Shown here: piece by piece, positions 48,030 to 59,020 of the stretch
Numbering within the stretch: position 1 is the stretch's first letter
Layout of the letters: each line of letters begins with the position of its first letter
Origin: Tamarix chinensis
Taxonomy: Eukaryota > Streptophyta > Magnoliopsida > Caryophyllales > Tamaricaceae
Assembly (NCBI GenBank): GCA_030549775.1
Contig: CM060173.1
Coordinates: 36,220,110 to 36,284,109, forward strand
DNA length: 64,000 nucleotides
Reading direction: 5' to 3'
Notes under the pieces: generated by a model
Database searches by the model: none
Told to the model about the DNA's origin: nothing
Seen by the model: only the letters and a program-made list of their open reading frames with translations
Position numbers and translations under genes: made by a program

Positions 48030-51000
48030 ATGACGGGGAACGGTCGAGCCGCACGTTTGGAGGATGCCATCGGGGCATTCATGGAGTTCATCCAGCGCAA
48101 CCACCAGCCGGAGGGCGCGGGAGAGGATTGGCTCAGGAGAGTCACCGGACACCACCCACCCACGTACTCAGGAGAGGAGGACCCCGTGGTCCTCGAAGGA
48201 TGGATCAGAGACATGGACCGCACGTTCGAGGCGGTGGGTTGCCCGGCGGTTCGCCAGCCCAGCATAGCCGCCTATTTCCTGAGAGGCGTGGCTGACACCT
48301 GGTGGGTGGAGTATCGAGCCCGGGATGGTCCCCCGGAGAATTGGGAAGCATTCAAGGCCGCTCTCCGCGCCAGGTTCTACCCGGAGAGTGTGAAGAGGGA
48401 TAAGATGCGGGAGTTCATGCAGCTCACGCAAGGATCCATGACCGTGCGCCAGTACTATGCTCGCTTCACCGAGTTACTGCGCTTCGCCCCGGGGATTGCA
48501 GCTAATGAGGCCACTGTGGTCTTTCAGTTCGAGCAGGGGTTGAGCTTCGGCATACGGAGGATGATGGGGGCTGTTCCATTTACCGACCTCGCGACCCTCT
48601 ACGAGCGTGCCTGCCTAGCCGCCACCCTAGTTCAGGAACAGACCAGCATTCTCGGGAAGAGGAAAGCCGAGGGCCAGAGTTCGGGGGGCAGAGCCCATCC
48701 ACGGATAGAAGGACCCAGGAGACCCCCACCCCGGGACCACAGCAGAGGCCAGGGACCTCCGAGGGGAGGTTCGTGTAGACAGTGTGGACGGAGCCATCCA
48801 GGGAGAGACTGTAGAGGAAGGTTGGTGACTTGTCTGAACTGTGGGAAATTGGGTCACCGAGCGGTCGAGTGTTGGAAACCACCCCGCTCTCAGCAGTACC
48901 AGCCCCGCCAAGCACCCCAGGGAGGAGCCCTGGTATCCCAGCAGCAGGCGTATCATCAGCACCTCCAGACTACGGGGCCACCGCACTACCAGCGAGCACC
49001 TACCTCAGCTGGTGCCACAGCTAGAGAGGTCAAGGGAAGGCCTCAGGGACCCAGGACCTACCCTCAGCAGGGAGGTCAGTCAGGCGGGCGCCTGAACGTG
49101 ATCAGCCAGGCTGAGGCCGATCGCCAGATTGACGTCATCACGGGTATGTTCACAGCTTGCTCTCTACCGGTACATGTATTATTTGATTCGGGTGCCACCA
49201 TGTCTTTCATCTCATCTGCTTTTGCCGTTAAGGCGGGGTTATTGCCTACTGCTAGAATCAGTTTGTCTGTGGTGTTGCCCTCCGGGGATCGAGTGGATTG
49301 TAGTTGCATGTTCTCTGAAGTGGCCTTAGTCATAGGCGGGGTAGACTTCCTAGTGGACCTGGTTGGGTTGGATTTGAAAGAGTTCGACGTGATTCTGGGG
49401 ATGGATATGTTGGGGAGGTACAAAGCCGTCATCGACTGTGCTCAGGAGCGCGTGACCCTACGAGGTCCGAAGGGAGTTAGGGTTTCCTACCGACGGACTC
49501 AGCCAGGACCCACCACCAGAGTAGTGACAGCAGTGACCCTACACGCATTGGTCCAAAGGGGGAACCCCTTATACTTGTGCAGTGTACAGGAGTTGAACAA
49601 GGACGTGACCGCCCTAGATGATATTCCGATAGCCCGAGACTTTCCCGACGTGTTCCCGGAGGAGATACCGGGCATGCCCCCAGCACGGGAGATTGACTTT
49701 AGAATCGAGTTGGTACCAGGAGCTGAGCCTATCACAAGGGCACCCTATCGGATGGCGCCGGTGGAGTTAAAGGAGCTAAAGGCCCAATTGGAGGAGTTAC
49801 TCGAGCGTGGGTACATCCGACCGAGTGTGTCGCCCTGGGGAGCACCGGTGTTGTTTGTGAAGAAGAAAGATGGTAGCCTCCGCCTTTGCATCGACTATCG
49901 TGGGCTGAATCAGTTGACAGTGAAGAACCGGTACCCGCTCCCGAGGATTGACGACCTCTTTGATCAGCTGAAGGGAGCCACGGTATTTTCTAAGATTGAC
50001 CTGAGATCAGGGTATCATCAGTTGAGGATCGCGGATGTTGATATTATGAAGACCGCCTTTCGGACTCGTTATGGGCACTATGAGTTCACGGTGATGCCCT
50101 TTGGACTCACAAATGCACCCGCTGTTTTCATGGACCTGATGACGAGGATTTTCAGGCCCTTCCTTGACCAGTTTGTAGTGGTGTTCATAGACGACATTTT
50201 GGTGTACTCCCGAGAGAAGGAAGAACACGAACGACACCTCCGCACTATTCTGGGCCTTCTGAGGGAGCACCGTCTGTACGCCAAATTATCTAAGTGCGGG
50301 TTTTGGCTCCAGGAGGTGGCCTTCTTGGGGCACATAGTGTCAGCAAGGGGAGTGGCAGTAGACCCTGCCAAGGTTGTGGCCATCACGGAATGGAAGCCCC
50401 CTACGACCGTGTCAGAAGTTAGAAGTTTTCTGGGATTGGCCGGGTACTACAGGAGGTTTGTACAGAATTTCTCGAGGATTGCCCGACCGCTAACCAACCT
50501 GTTGAAGAAGACCACTAAGTTTCAGTGGGATGAGGCATGCGAAGGAGCATTTCAGGGGTTGAAGAAAAGGTTGACCACCGCACCGGTATTGACCCTACCA
50601 GAGGGAACTGAGGAGTTCGAGGTGTTCAGTGGTGCCTCTAAACACGGGCTTGGGTGTGTATTGATGCAGAAGGGTAAGGTAGTTGCGTATGCATCCCGTC
50701 AGCTAAAGCAGCATGAGCAGAACTACCCTACCCACGACTTAGAGCTAGCCGCGGTGGTTTTTGCCTTGAAGATTTGGAGGCACTATTTGTATGGGGCAAA
50801 GTGTAGGTTTTTCACAGACCACAAGAGCCTCAAGTACATCTTCACCCAGAAGGAGCTTAACATGAGACAGAGGAGGTGGCTAGAGCTCGTTAAGGACTAC
50901 GACATCGAGCTAATATACCATGAGGGTAAGGCCAACGTGGTGGCAGACGCTCTGAGTCGGAAGACCTCCCACTCCGCTCCAAGTCGAGTGGTTGCAGATA

Positions 51001-52565
51001 AGGTTCTAAGTGAGCTGTCAGGATTGGAGGTGGAGCTGATTCCACAAGGAGGCCTAGAGGCCCGTATGAGTGCTTTGACGCTCACTCCTACCATCTTCGA
51101 GGAGATCCGAACTAGCCAAGAAGGGGACAGCAAGTTGGACAGGATCAGGAAAAAGGTACAAGAGGGTCGTGCCGAAGGATTCCGCATTCACGAGGATGGC
51201 AGTCTCAGGTTTCGGGGTCGATGGTGTATACCCCGAAAATGTCCAGATCTAAAGCGCCGCATCATGGAGGAAGGGCATCAGACTCCATATTCTGTTCACC
51301 CCGGGGGAGATAAGTTGTATAAAGACTTAAAGAAGATCTACTGGTGGCCCCGCATGAAGCGGGAGGTCGCGGAGTTCGTGTCTCGATGCCTGATATGCCA
51401 GAAGGTTAAGATTGAGCACCGGAGACCAGCAGGGTTGCTCCAGCCCTTAGAGGTACCAAGATGGAAGTGGGACTCCATCTCTATGGATTTCGTCAGTGGA
51501 TTGCCGAGGACTAAGAGTGGGTGCGACACCATCTGGGTGATCGTGGACAGATTGACAAAGTCAGCAGTATTCATTCCGATGAGATCCACGTGGAGCATGG
51601 ATCAGTTAGCAGGGGCATACATGAAGTTTGTAGTCAGCCGTCACGGGGTCCCAGCAGACATTGTATCAGACCGGGATTCGAGATTTGTCTCCCATTTTTG
51701 GGGAAAGTTGCAGGAAGTTTTGGGGACACGGCTAAAGATGAGCACAGCCTTCCATCCTACTACCGATGGGCAGACAGAGCGGACTATACAGACTTTGGAG
51801 GACATGCTAAGGGCGTGTGTGCTGGATTTCCAGGGTAGTTGGGAGGGTCGTTTGCACCTGATTGAGTTCTCCTACAACAACAGCTACCACGCTAGTATCG
51901 GGATGGCCCCCTTCGAAGCCTTATACGGGCGGAAATGTCGGACCCCCTTGTGTTGGAGTGACATTAGTGAGACTATAGTGTTGGGGCCTGAGATGATAGA
52001 GGAGATGACCAAGCAGGTTCGGCAGATTCAGGATCGGATGAGGATAGCCCAGAGCAGACAAAAGAGTTATGCGGATCGGAAGCGTCGAGAAGGTGACTTC
52101 GAGCCTGGGGAGAGAATATTATTAAGGGTCTCTCCCACGAAGGGTGTTCAGAGGTTCGGTAGGAAGGGAAAACTAAGCCCGAGGTACATTGGCCCCTTTG
52201 AGATCTTGGAGCGAATAGGTGAGGTGGCTTATCGAATAGCTCTCCCTCCAGAGTTAGCTCGGGTCCATAATGTGTTCCATGTCTCCCAGCTACGGAGGTA
52301 CGTTGCCGACCCCTCCCACGTGATCCGGCCAGAGGAAGTAGAGTTGGACGACTCCTTGAGTTATGAAGAGCGACCGGTACGGATTCTAGATACCAAGTTA
52401 AGAAGGACTCGTACGAGTTCGGTGCCCTTGGTCAAGGTTTTATGGAGTCGACACGGGAATGAAGAAGCTACCTGGGAGACCGAGAAGGATATGCGGGAGG
52501 CATACCCCGAGCTCTTCGTCACAGGTAAGAATCTCTACGTACCTAGTGTGGTCCTAAGGGGGTAG
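48030..52565 (+). CDS. Gag-pol polyprotein of element A (1511 aa), RNase H catalytic residue altered
   Basis: One uninterrupted ORF; the ATG at 48030 gives the gag N-terminus [20 protein letters not shown]. Gag core spans about 50-205, then zinc knuckles: an atypical C249-C252-H256-C261 and a normal C268-C271-H276-C281. Protease D386-S-G-A-T. RT about 560-740 with D657 (KIDLRSGY), MPFGLTNAP at 689 and FIDD at 719-722. RNase H about 860-980 with E905, D930 and D973 present, but the first catalytic Asp is Gly868 (FSGAS; codon ggt at 50631). Integrase zinc H1083-H1090-C1120-C1123 and catalytic D1153, D1214, E1250 (DD35E), then a GPF segment near 1388. A chromodomain closes the protein (about 1448-1496, [16 protein letters not shown]), a module linked in chromoviruses to integration into heterochromatin. 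Gag and pol share one frame, so products must come from proteolysis. Confidence 0.96.
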   Translation: MTGNGRAARLEDAIGAFMEFIQRNHQPEGAGEDWLRRVTGHHPPTYSGEEDPVVLEGWIRDMDRTFEAVGCPAVRQPSIAAYFLRGVADTWWVEYRARDGPPENWEAFKAALRARFYPESVKRDKMREFMQLTQGSMTVRQYYARFTELLRFAPGIAANEATVVFQFEQGLSFGIRRMMGAVPFTDLATLYERACLAATLVQEQTSILGKRKAEGQSSGGRAHPRIEGPRRPPPRDHSRGQGPPRGGSCRQCGRSHPGRDCRGRLVTCLNCGKLGHRAVECWKPPRSQQYQPRQAPQGGALVSQQQAYHQHLQTTGPPHYQRAPTSAGATAREVKGRPQGPRTYPQQGGQSGGRLNVISQAEADRQIDVITGMFTACSLPVHVLFDSGATMSFISSAFAVKAGLLPTARISLSVVLPSGDRVDCSCMFSEVALVIGGVDFLVDLVGLDLKEFDVILGMDMLGRYKAVIDCAQERVTLRGPKGVRVSYRRTQPGPTTRVVTAVTLHALVQRGNPLYLCSVQELNKDVTALDDIPIARDFPDVFPEEIPGMPPAREIDFRIELVPGAEPITRAPYRMAPVELKELKAQLEELLERGYIRPSVSPWGAPVLFVKKKDGSLRLCIDYRGLNQLTVKNRYPLPRIDDLFDQLKGATVFSKIDLRSGYHQLRIADVDIMKTAFRTRYGHYEFTVMPFGLTNAPAVFMDLMTRIFRPFLDQFVVVFIDDILVYSREKEEHERHLRTILGLLREHRLYAKLSKCGFWLQEVAFLGHIVSARGVAVDPAKVVAITEWKPPTTVSEVRSFLGLAGYYRRFVQNFSRIARPLTNLLKKTTKFQWDEACEGAFQGLKKRLTTAPVLTLPEGTEEFEVFSGASKHGLGCVLMQKGKVVAYASRQLKQHEQNYPTHDLELAAVVFALKIWRHYLYGAKCRFFTDHKSLKYIFTQKELNMRQRRWLELVKDYDIELIYHEGKANVVADALSRKTSHSAPSRVVADKVLSELSGLEVELIPQGGLEARMSALTLTPTIFEEIRTSQEGDSKLDRIRKKVQEGRAEGFRIHEDGSLRFRGRWCIPRKCPDLKRRIMEEGHQTPYSVHPGGDKLYKDLKKIYWWPRMKREVAEFVSRCLICQKVKIEHRRPAGLLQPLEVPRWKWDSISMDFVSGLPRTKSGCDTIWVIVDRLTKSAVFIPMRSTWSMDQLAGAYMKFVVSRHGVPADIVSDRDSRFVSHFWGKLQEVLGTRLKMSTAFHPTTDGQTERTIQTLEDMLRACVLDFQGSWEGRLHLIEFSYNNSYHASIGMAPFEALYGRKCRTPLCWSDISETIVLGPEMIEEMTKQVRQIQDRMRIAQSRQKSYADRKRREGDFEPGERILLRVSPTKGVQRFGRKGKLSPRYIGPFEILERIGEVAYRIALPPELARVHNVFHVSQLRRYVADPSHVIRPEEVELDDSLSYEERPVRILDTKLRRTRTSSVPLVKVLWSRHGNEEATWETEKDMREAYPELFVTGKNLYVPSVVLRG

Positions 52566-52640
52566 TTAAGATAGGTGGCCTAAGGTGGACTATTATAAGC
52601 ATTAGAGTTTTTCCGAAACTAACCCTAAGGAACCGCAGGA

Positions 52641-52658
52641 GACTTCGGGGGCGAAGTC
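52641..52658 (+). other. Stem-loop before the PPT of element A
   Basis: gacttcg / cgaagtc, a perfect 7-bp stem with a GGGG loop, seven bases upstream of the PPT region. Comparable cga-rich hairpins precede the PPT of many Tekay/Del elements; a role in plus-strand priming is inference. Confidence 0.65.
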
Positions 52659-52665
52659 TGTTTTT

Positions 52666-52672
52666 AAGGGGG
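52666..52672 (+). other. Polypurine tract of element A
   Basis: AAGGGGG followed by tagtga and then the 3' LTR at 52679; the plus-strand primer site. A near-copy (taagggggtagt) also spans the pol stop codon at 52555-52566. Confidence 0.85.
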
Positions 52673-52678
52673 TAGTGA

Positions 52679-55600
52679 TGTAATACCCCAAAATTCTAAT
52701 CTCCAAAATTATGGCCAAGTAAGGAATCATTAGGGAAAAGTGATTATATAATTTTAATTATTAAAATGTAGAGAGTTAATTAAGGTATATCAAGGGGAAA
52801 ATAATAAAGAATTTAATTGGAAGAAATTGGGTATTTTTCCTAATTAGCATGGAGGTTAAGGGAATTTATCTAAAATAGTCCAAAATAAGTAAAAAGGGAA
52901 TTTAATTAATATTTCATAAAATACTAATACCCTAATTAGCCCAAAAATATCCTAAATAATTCATGAAAAATCCAAAACCCTAAATATATCTTTTATCTTC
53001 CTTTTTCCTTTTTCTTTTCCTTCTTTTTCTTTTTCTCCTTCATTCCGCCAGAATTGGGCCTCGCCGGCCCAAACCCTCCTTCCCCCTTCCTCAGCCCAGC
53101 GTCGCGCGCTGGCCCTCGCCCACCGAGGCTGCAACGACGCGTTTGACGACTGAGGACGCCGAAGCGCCGCGTCGCAGCTATGGAGCCTTATATCCGTTGC
53201 CAGCCAACGTCACGACGACGCGCTTCGACCATATAAATTAATAAAACGACGCGTCGAGGTTATACACATTATAACCGTTGCCGACCGGCCGGCTCTCCCT
53301 CTCTCTTTTCTTCCCTGGACCGCCGGTCCAACCTGCCCGCCCGTCGTCTTCTTCCTCGCGCAGGTCTGCAACTCGCAGCCTGCCGCCGCTGACAGCCCTG
53401 CCGCCCGGCTGCCTTCCTCCTGCCATTTCCGTCCCTTTCGTTCCCAAAACGACCCAGCAAAATCGTCCTGGCCACCACGCGTCTTGATTCCCTTTCTCTT
53501 TTTCGCACACGGCCAAACAGGCCTGCAGGCCACAGACCTGCGAGCGGCTGCCACCGCCGAACGGCAGCCTGCCGCACCTGCCCCCGCGTGCCATTCCTCT
53601 CCCGTTCGTCGTTTTCCACACCACAATCGCCTATAAATACCCCCCCTTAAACGGCCCAGGGCAAGTCCTTCCCTTGGACCTTGCCGAAACCCTGCCTCGC
53701 CGCCGCCAGATCAGACGCCCTCTCCGCCGCCTCTAGCAGCCGCCGCGACCACCTCCACGCACCAAAGCCTCCCTTGCACCACCCTCCACGCAGCCAAACC
53801 ATTGTTGCCTCCGTTCCTACCCCGCACGAACCCCCACAGTCGTGCGAAGGTGCCACCCCAAAAACGCCACCGCCGCCTTGCACCGCCCGCTGCCGCCACT
53901 CCCGCCATAATTAACCCCTCCTCCACCTCCCAAACTGACCAGCAGCTCCTCCCCTACCTGCCCATACCCTCCTTACCCCCTGCTCCCTTCTCCACCGGCC
54001 TCCACCACTTCCACCACCTTCCTCCTCCCTCGGCCACCGCGTCCGCCGCCGCGCGCCGCCTCCCTGCTCACGCCACCACCCCCTTTCCACTCCCCTTCAC
54101 CTGCTGATTCTTCCCCCACCTCAAGCTTCTCCTTTTCTCCTCCCATCTAACCACCACCTTGACCTTTTCCGCCTCTTCCTCCTCCACCGCCGCCGCCGTC
54201 GCCGCCACGCGCCGTCGCCGGACCACCACCGACCCTAGGTGGTTACCCACTCATCCAAACCCTAACCCCCTTTCTTTTACATGAATGCTAATATTTTCTA
54301 CTAATATTAGTACTAGTATACTTATAATTATTACTATTATCCTTATCATTATTCTTTCATTATTATTAATATTGTTATTATTCTTATTATTGTTATTATT
54401 ATTATTACCTTTATTTTTATTATCATTTCTGATATTGCGACTCATGATATTAAAACTATCATTTTTACTAAACAACCATCTCTTGGAACCCTAACTCCTA
54501 TTATGCTCAACTTTGGTTTAATTTATAAGTGTTAATATTAACAACCCTACCATTATCATTATTATCCCTATTACCTTACTAATGTTATTATTATTAATAT
54601 TTAACCCTACTAGGTTATTGTTATTGTTATTACTATTGCTAGGGCTAGTATAGTTACTATCACTATTATTATCATATTTATTAGCATTATTACTATTATC
54701 ATTATCACCCTTAGGAATAATTTTACTTGAAATATTGTGACCTTATAATATTATTATTTCAAACCCAACACCATTGTTAGAATCAATCTTAAAAATGCTA
54801 GAGTTCTATTACTTGAAGCATAAGTGTCACTATTAGTGGTCTTATTATAATTATTATTATTATCCCTATATTACCATGACTAAGTAAACACTAATATTAT
54901 AAGAATGGAACTAATGGGCTAATAATATAAGTGTAACAATAGGTATTAGAAATAAACATATTGTGACTACTAATATTTAGTATACTAATGCTAAGGTAAA
55001 AACCCTAGTTTTGTATAAAACCCTTTTTAACAATAAAAAAACCCTAACCTTAAAACTAGCATGAGGATTTATAGTAACCAGAAGGGAAACTAATACTTAG
55101 CATTTTTCCCTTTTTATAGGTAACCCCGACCAAATCCCCAAGGAGCTAGAGGAGCGTGCTCCAAGCCCGGTGCCTATCTAGGTAAGGACGAAGCTATGGC
55201 CTTGTGCTATGTGTGATATTATGTGTTGATGAATGATGAACATGCCATATTGATGAATGTTGAGTATGACATGTGGATGTGTATTATGCATGTGTTATAA
55301 GTAACTTGTTTTGGTGCAGCGCGGCATGGATCATGAGGTATGTCGTGTGTGCCTTGTATTATACGTGTGCGACATGCTCCATGTTTGTTGTGGATGGTGA
55401 TGATGTGGCTTGTTATGGCCCTCTAGGACATGCATGCTAGGGTTTTGGGGTAGCATGAGATGATAATAAATAAATAACGGGGAGGTGGACGTTTGGGAAG
55501 TTGCATGGGGGAAACTAGACCTTGCATGGGCATGATCCTTACGTGGAAAGAGTTAATTTGGGTTGTAAGTAAGAGTCATGGAGAGTCTCAGGAGGATGGG

Positions 55601-57512
55601 ATACTCGGTATGAAAATAGTACGGGAGTTGGCATATGAGAGACCTGATTAGGGTTTTGTGAGTAAATGTGTTGGGGAGTCTGCATGGAATATTTAAGGTC
55701 TGCATGGGAATGAGACTTACGTGAGGAAAGTTTATTTAGGAAGTAAACAAGATAATGCCAAGGTTAGGGATCCATTGGAGACTTGGGTGCAAAGTTTTAC
55801 GTGGGTCGGTGTGAGAGTGCCTAAGGATTTCCAATTAGGGTTTTGGGAGGAGGTGAGCATAAAAATGGTTAAGGAGGGATGGATTATGGGGTTGAGAGTG
55901 AGGGTCCACTTGTGTGAAGGATGAGTATGGGTTTCCTAAATGAGGAAAGAGGTTTTGGGGCAAGGAGGAGAGGTTACTTGTGGAGAAAGTAAGCGCTAGG
56001 GTTTGGTGTGGCCAACTAGGTTTGGCGGTCACATGCGGAGTTTGGGAATAAAAGGGATATATATATGTGCATTGGGAATTTCTTAGTAGAGACGGGATGC
56101 GAGACAAGGAACAAAGTGAGGTTAAGGTGAGTAAGAAGAGTTGGGCCATGTAGGCCCAAATTAGGGTTTTCCAAGGAGGAGCCCTAGAGGGGTGAGGACC
56201 TGCGGGACCGACATTATTGTTTTAGGATTTGCCCGCATTCTCGGGAGAGTATACCCTTACTACGCTCCCTTATGTATGAGAGTGAGAGGGGATGGATATC
56301 GGGCGTGAGGAAGGGAGAACAGTCCCAAGATATGGGACGGGCCTCCTCGAAGGGAAGAAGCAGAGAGTAGTAGACATGCATGTCAAGGGTGGAACCCTAT
56401 TTGATAATACATGTATAAGACATTAACTACTTAAAGAGTAAGATTGTTGAGCCGGGCCCAGACCGATCCACCGGCATAATAGTGGCCAGGTGCCGGGGTG
56501 CCCTGGAGACCGATCCACCGGCATATAATAGTGGTTAGGTGCGTTCTGCCCTATACGTGACCGATCCACCGGCTATAATAGTGGGGGATCCCGAGCTCAA
56601 CAAAACAAACAGTATGTTGTAATTAAATCTTGGGAAATATACTATACACTTACAGTGGAACACCATGAGAGTCGGGACCAGACCGATCCACCGGCATAAT
56701 AGTGGCCAGGAGCGTTGTGCCCTGGAGACCGATCCACCGGCATATAATAGTGGTTAGGAGCGTTCTGCCCTATAAGTGACCGATCCACCGGCTATAATAG
56801 TGGGGTTCTCGTACTCGCATGGGCTAATGAAGATTGTAATGTGAAATGGCTAATTATAAAGTTATGAGAGGAAAGGTTCGAGTAGGCCATTACTAACTCG
56901 CACCCCCGTGCTTTTCTATGCCTCTTGTATGTTGTATCTGGAATATTATGTCGTATGTTATATTGGCCTTAGCTCGTCTGTTACCTTACTCAGTACGTAG
57001 CGTACTGATCACCCGTTTCATGGGTGCTGCTCATTCCCACGAGCAGAAGACCCATCTGACCTTGTGCAGGTAGGAGATCATGTCTTCGATGCCTACGATA
57101 CCTACGAGGCATCGGATGGGGCCGAGTATTGAGCCTGTCCTGGTTGGGGCCGAGAGCGAGTTCGCCGGACTCTCTTACTATCTTAGTTTCTGTCTATCTT
57201 GAGTTTACCGTATCTGTACTACGTTCGTATTTTGGAACGGAACTTCTAAGTTGTAATCTTAAACAATACATTGTCTGTGGTCGACTGTTGTTTCTTGAAT
57301 GATTTATGGTGGCTACGAACTTATATTTTTGGAAAGTTCTTGTAATGAGGGTTTGATTTAGCCTTAGCACTTAATATCGGGACGGTATGAGTGAACCGGC
57401 CCGGTACTAAGTGTGGCGGTAATACCCCCAAGGTTACGGTTTTAAATCTTCCGCTTTTGTTAAACCTTCGATTTAAACGAAATTTTTCAGTAGTAAATTT
57501 GGGGGTGTTACA
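52679..57512 (+). repeat. Element A 3' LTR (4.83 kb)
   Basis: Near-identical to the 5' LTR: the coordinate offset is 9833 at the start, 9831 after the C-run and 9830 at the end, so the only net length changes are the two homopolymers. The hairpin units recur at 56461-56803 and the TATA box at 53632-53639. Confidence 0.97.
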
Positions 57513-57517
57513 TTCCA
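57513..57517 (+). repeat. Target-site duplication of element A, right copy
   Basis: TTCCA, identical to 42841-42845. Confidence 0.95.
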
Positions 57518-59020
57518 ACCCCTCATTAAGTGATTCCCGACATAATGGAAGAATGAGACGTGAAAGGAGAGATCATTTTTATGAAATTAAATATGAAGTG
57601 CTTGAGTTTGATGGGTCACTTCATCCAAAAGATTTTCTAGAGTGGGACTTGAGGTGCTTTAGGGTGTTTGAATCAAAAGGCTATAGTAATGAGAAGAGCT
57701 TTAGAATGGAAATCCTAAAGCTTAAGGGACATGCCTCCTAATGGTGAAAAAAAAGGGGAGGTTTAGGGTGAAATCTTGGTTGAAGATGAAGAGGCTTTTG
57801 AGGGAAAGGTTTTTACCCTCATCCTACACTCAAGACCTCTACAACAAGATGTCCTCCTTAATTCAAAGGTCAATGAGTGTTGAAGAATACATCAATGAGT
57901 TTGAGTAGTTGAAGATGAGGTTGGAGTTAGATGAGGTAAAGGAGCACACAATGGCACATTTCCTTGGGGGCTAAGGAGTGTAACTTCACACAAGGTGAAG
58001 TTACAAAAGTACTACACTTTATATGAGCTTTTTCATCTAGCCACTAAGGTAGAGAAGCATAAGAATGAGAAGAGAGGACTAAAGTTTCCTCAAGAAAGGT
58101 TCATGACCAAAACTTCCAAAGAAGCCCCCTCATCATCTAAGACACCCCTCCTATTCAAAATTTTAAAGTGAAGGACAAGGAGAAAGATGTTAGGTTTGAA
58201 CCTAACAAACCAAATGTTGTAAGTTGCTTTAAGTGTTAAGGCCTAGGGCACTATCAAAGTGAGTGTCCCAAAAAAAAGAGTTATGATTCTTTTGAACTTG
58301 GAGGAGGCATCCCTTGAGGAGAAGGAAGAGTAAGAAGAGGCACCCCCTAGATATGGTAGAAGCTCTAATGATGAGAAGGGTATTACACACCAAAAAGTTA
58401 GTGAAGGAGGAGACACAATGTGAAAACATATTTAAAACCAAGCGCACAATCCTTGGTAAGGTATGTTTCCTTATTATTGATGGAGGTAGTTGTGCTAATG
58501 TATCCTGTTACACACTTATGGAGAAACTTAACTTGTTTACCACTTAACATACCCAACCATATAAACTACAATGGATGAATAATGGAAGCATGATTGAAGT
58601 GACTAAGCAAGTTATAGTTCATTTTTCCATTGGAAAAACCGACAAAGATAATGTGGTATATGATGTGGTTCCTACGAATGCTTGTCATCTATGTTGGAAA
58701 GACCATGACAATATGATAAGCATGTCCAACATGATGGTGCGAGGAACACTTATTGTTTGAAATTTGCCAAAAAGAACATTGTACTCGCACCCCTTAGTCC
58801 TCCTTCTTCATTTGTTAGGGAGGAAATAGAAAAGAAGAACACCTTTTTTCTTGATAGCAAAGCAATAGACAAGGTGCTAGCTAAGGGGAAGGTCATGTAT
58901 TTTTTTTTGTTGCTTGTAGATAATGAAGGAAGTGGAGAAGGTGACCTATGGATTAAACCTTTGCTAGGGGAGTTTGGGGATGTCTTTCCAAATGATCTAC
59001 CTAGTGAGATACCCCCTTAA
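57518..59020 (+). pseudogene. Element B gag (rest) and protease remnant
   Basis: Gag core reads EFDGSLHPKDFLEWDLRCFR at about 57605-57660 (family: DP-x-x-FLEW), then a zinc-knuckle region at 58220-58275 (CFKC, an in-frame stop, then GLGHYQSEC). A protease-like region FLIIDGGSCANVSCYTL follows at about 58470-58520 (D-x-G-S), then the start of the RT domain (WIKPLLGEFGDVFPNDLP) at about 58950-59010. It is broken by several stops and frameshifts. The 5' part of the gag lies on the other side of element A. Confidence 0.8.

Larger units (their letters stand above)
42846..57512 (+). mobile_element. Young Tekay/Del-type chromovirus (element A), structurally complete
   Basis: This is a 14,667-bp LTR retrotransposon with perfect TTCCA duplications, 4,837- and 4,834-bp LTRs, an initiator-tRNA-Met PBS, a single gag-pol ORF and a polypurine tract. 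The LTR ends are an extended inverted repeat (TGTAATACCCC / GGGGGTGTTACA). Comparing the LTRs I see one substitution (43260 G against 53093 A) and two homopolymer-length differences (C9 against C7 in the run beginning at 43807 and 53640; G6 against G5 near the end), so the insertion is very recent. The protein order protease-RT-RNase H-integrase-chromodomain and the DSGAT protease place it in the Tekay/Del chromoviruses. Two-thirds of its length is LTR. Confidence 0.97.

Noticed and set aside
48005..51838. Many other-frame ORFs across the element A polyprotein
   Set aside because: Shadows of the 1511-codon ORF, which has all expected domains in order.
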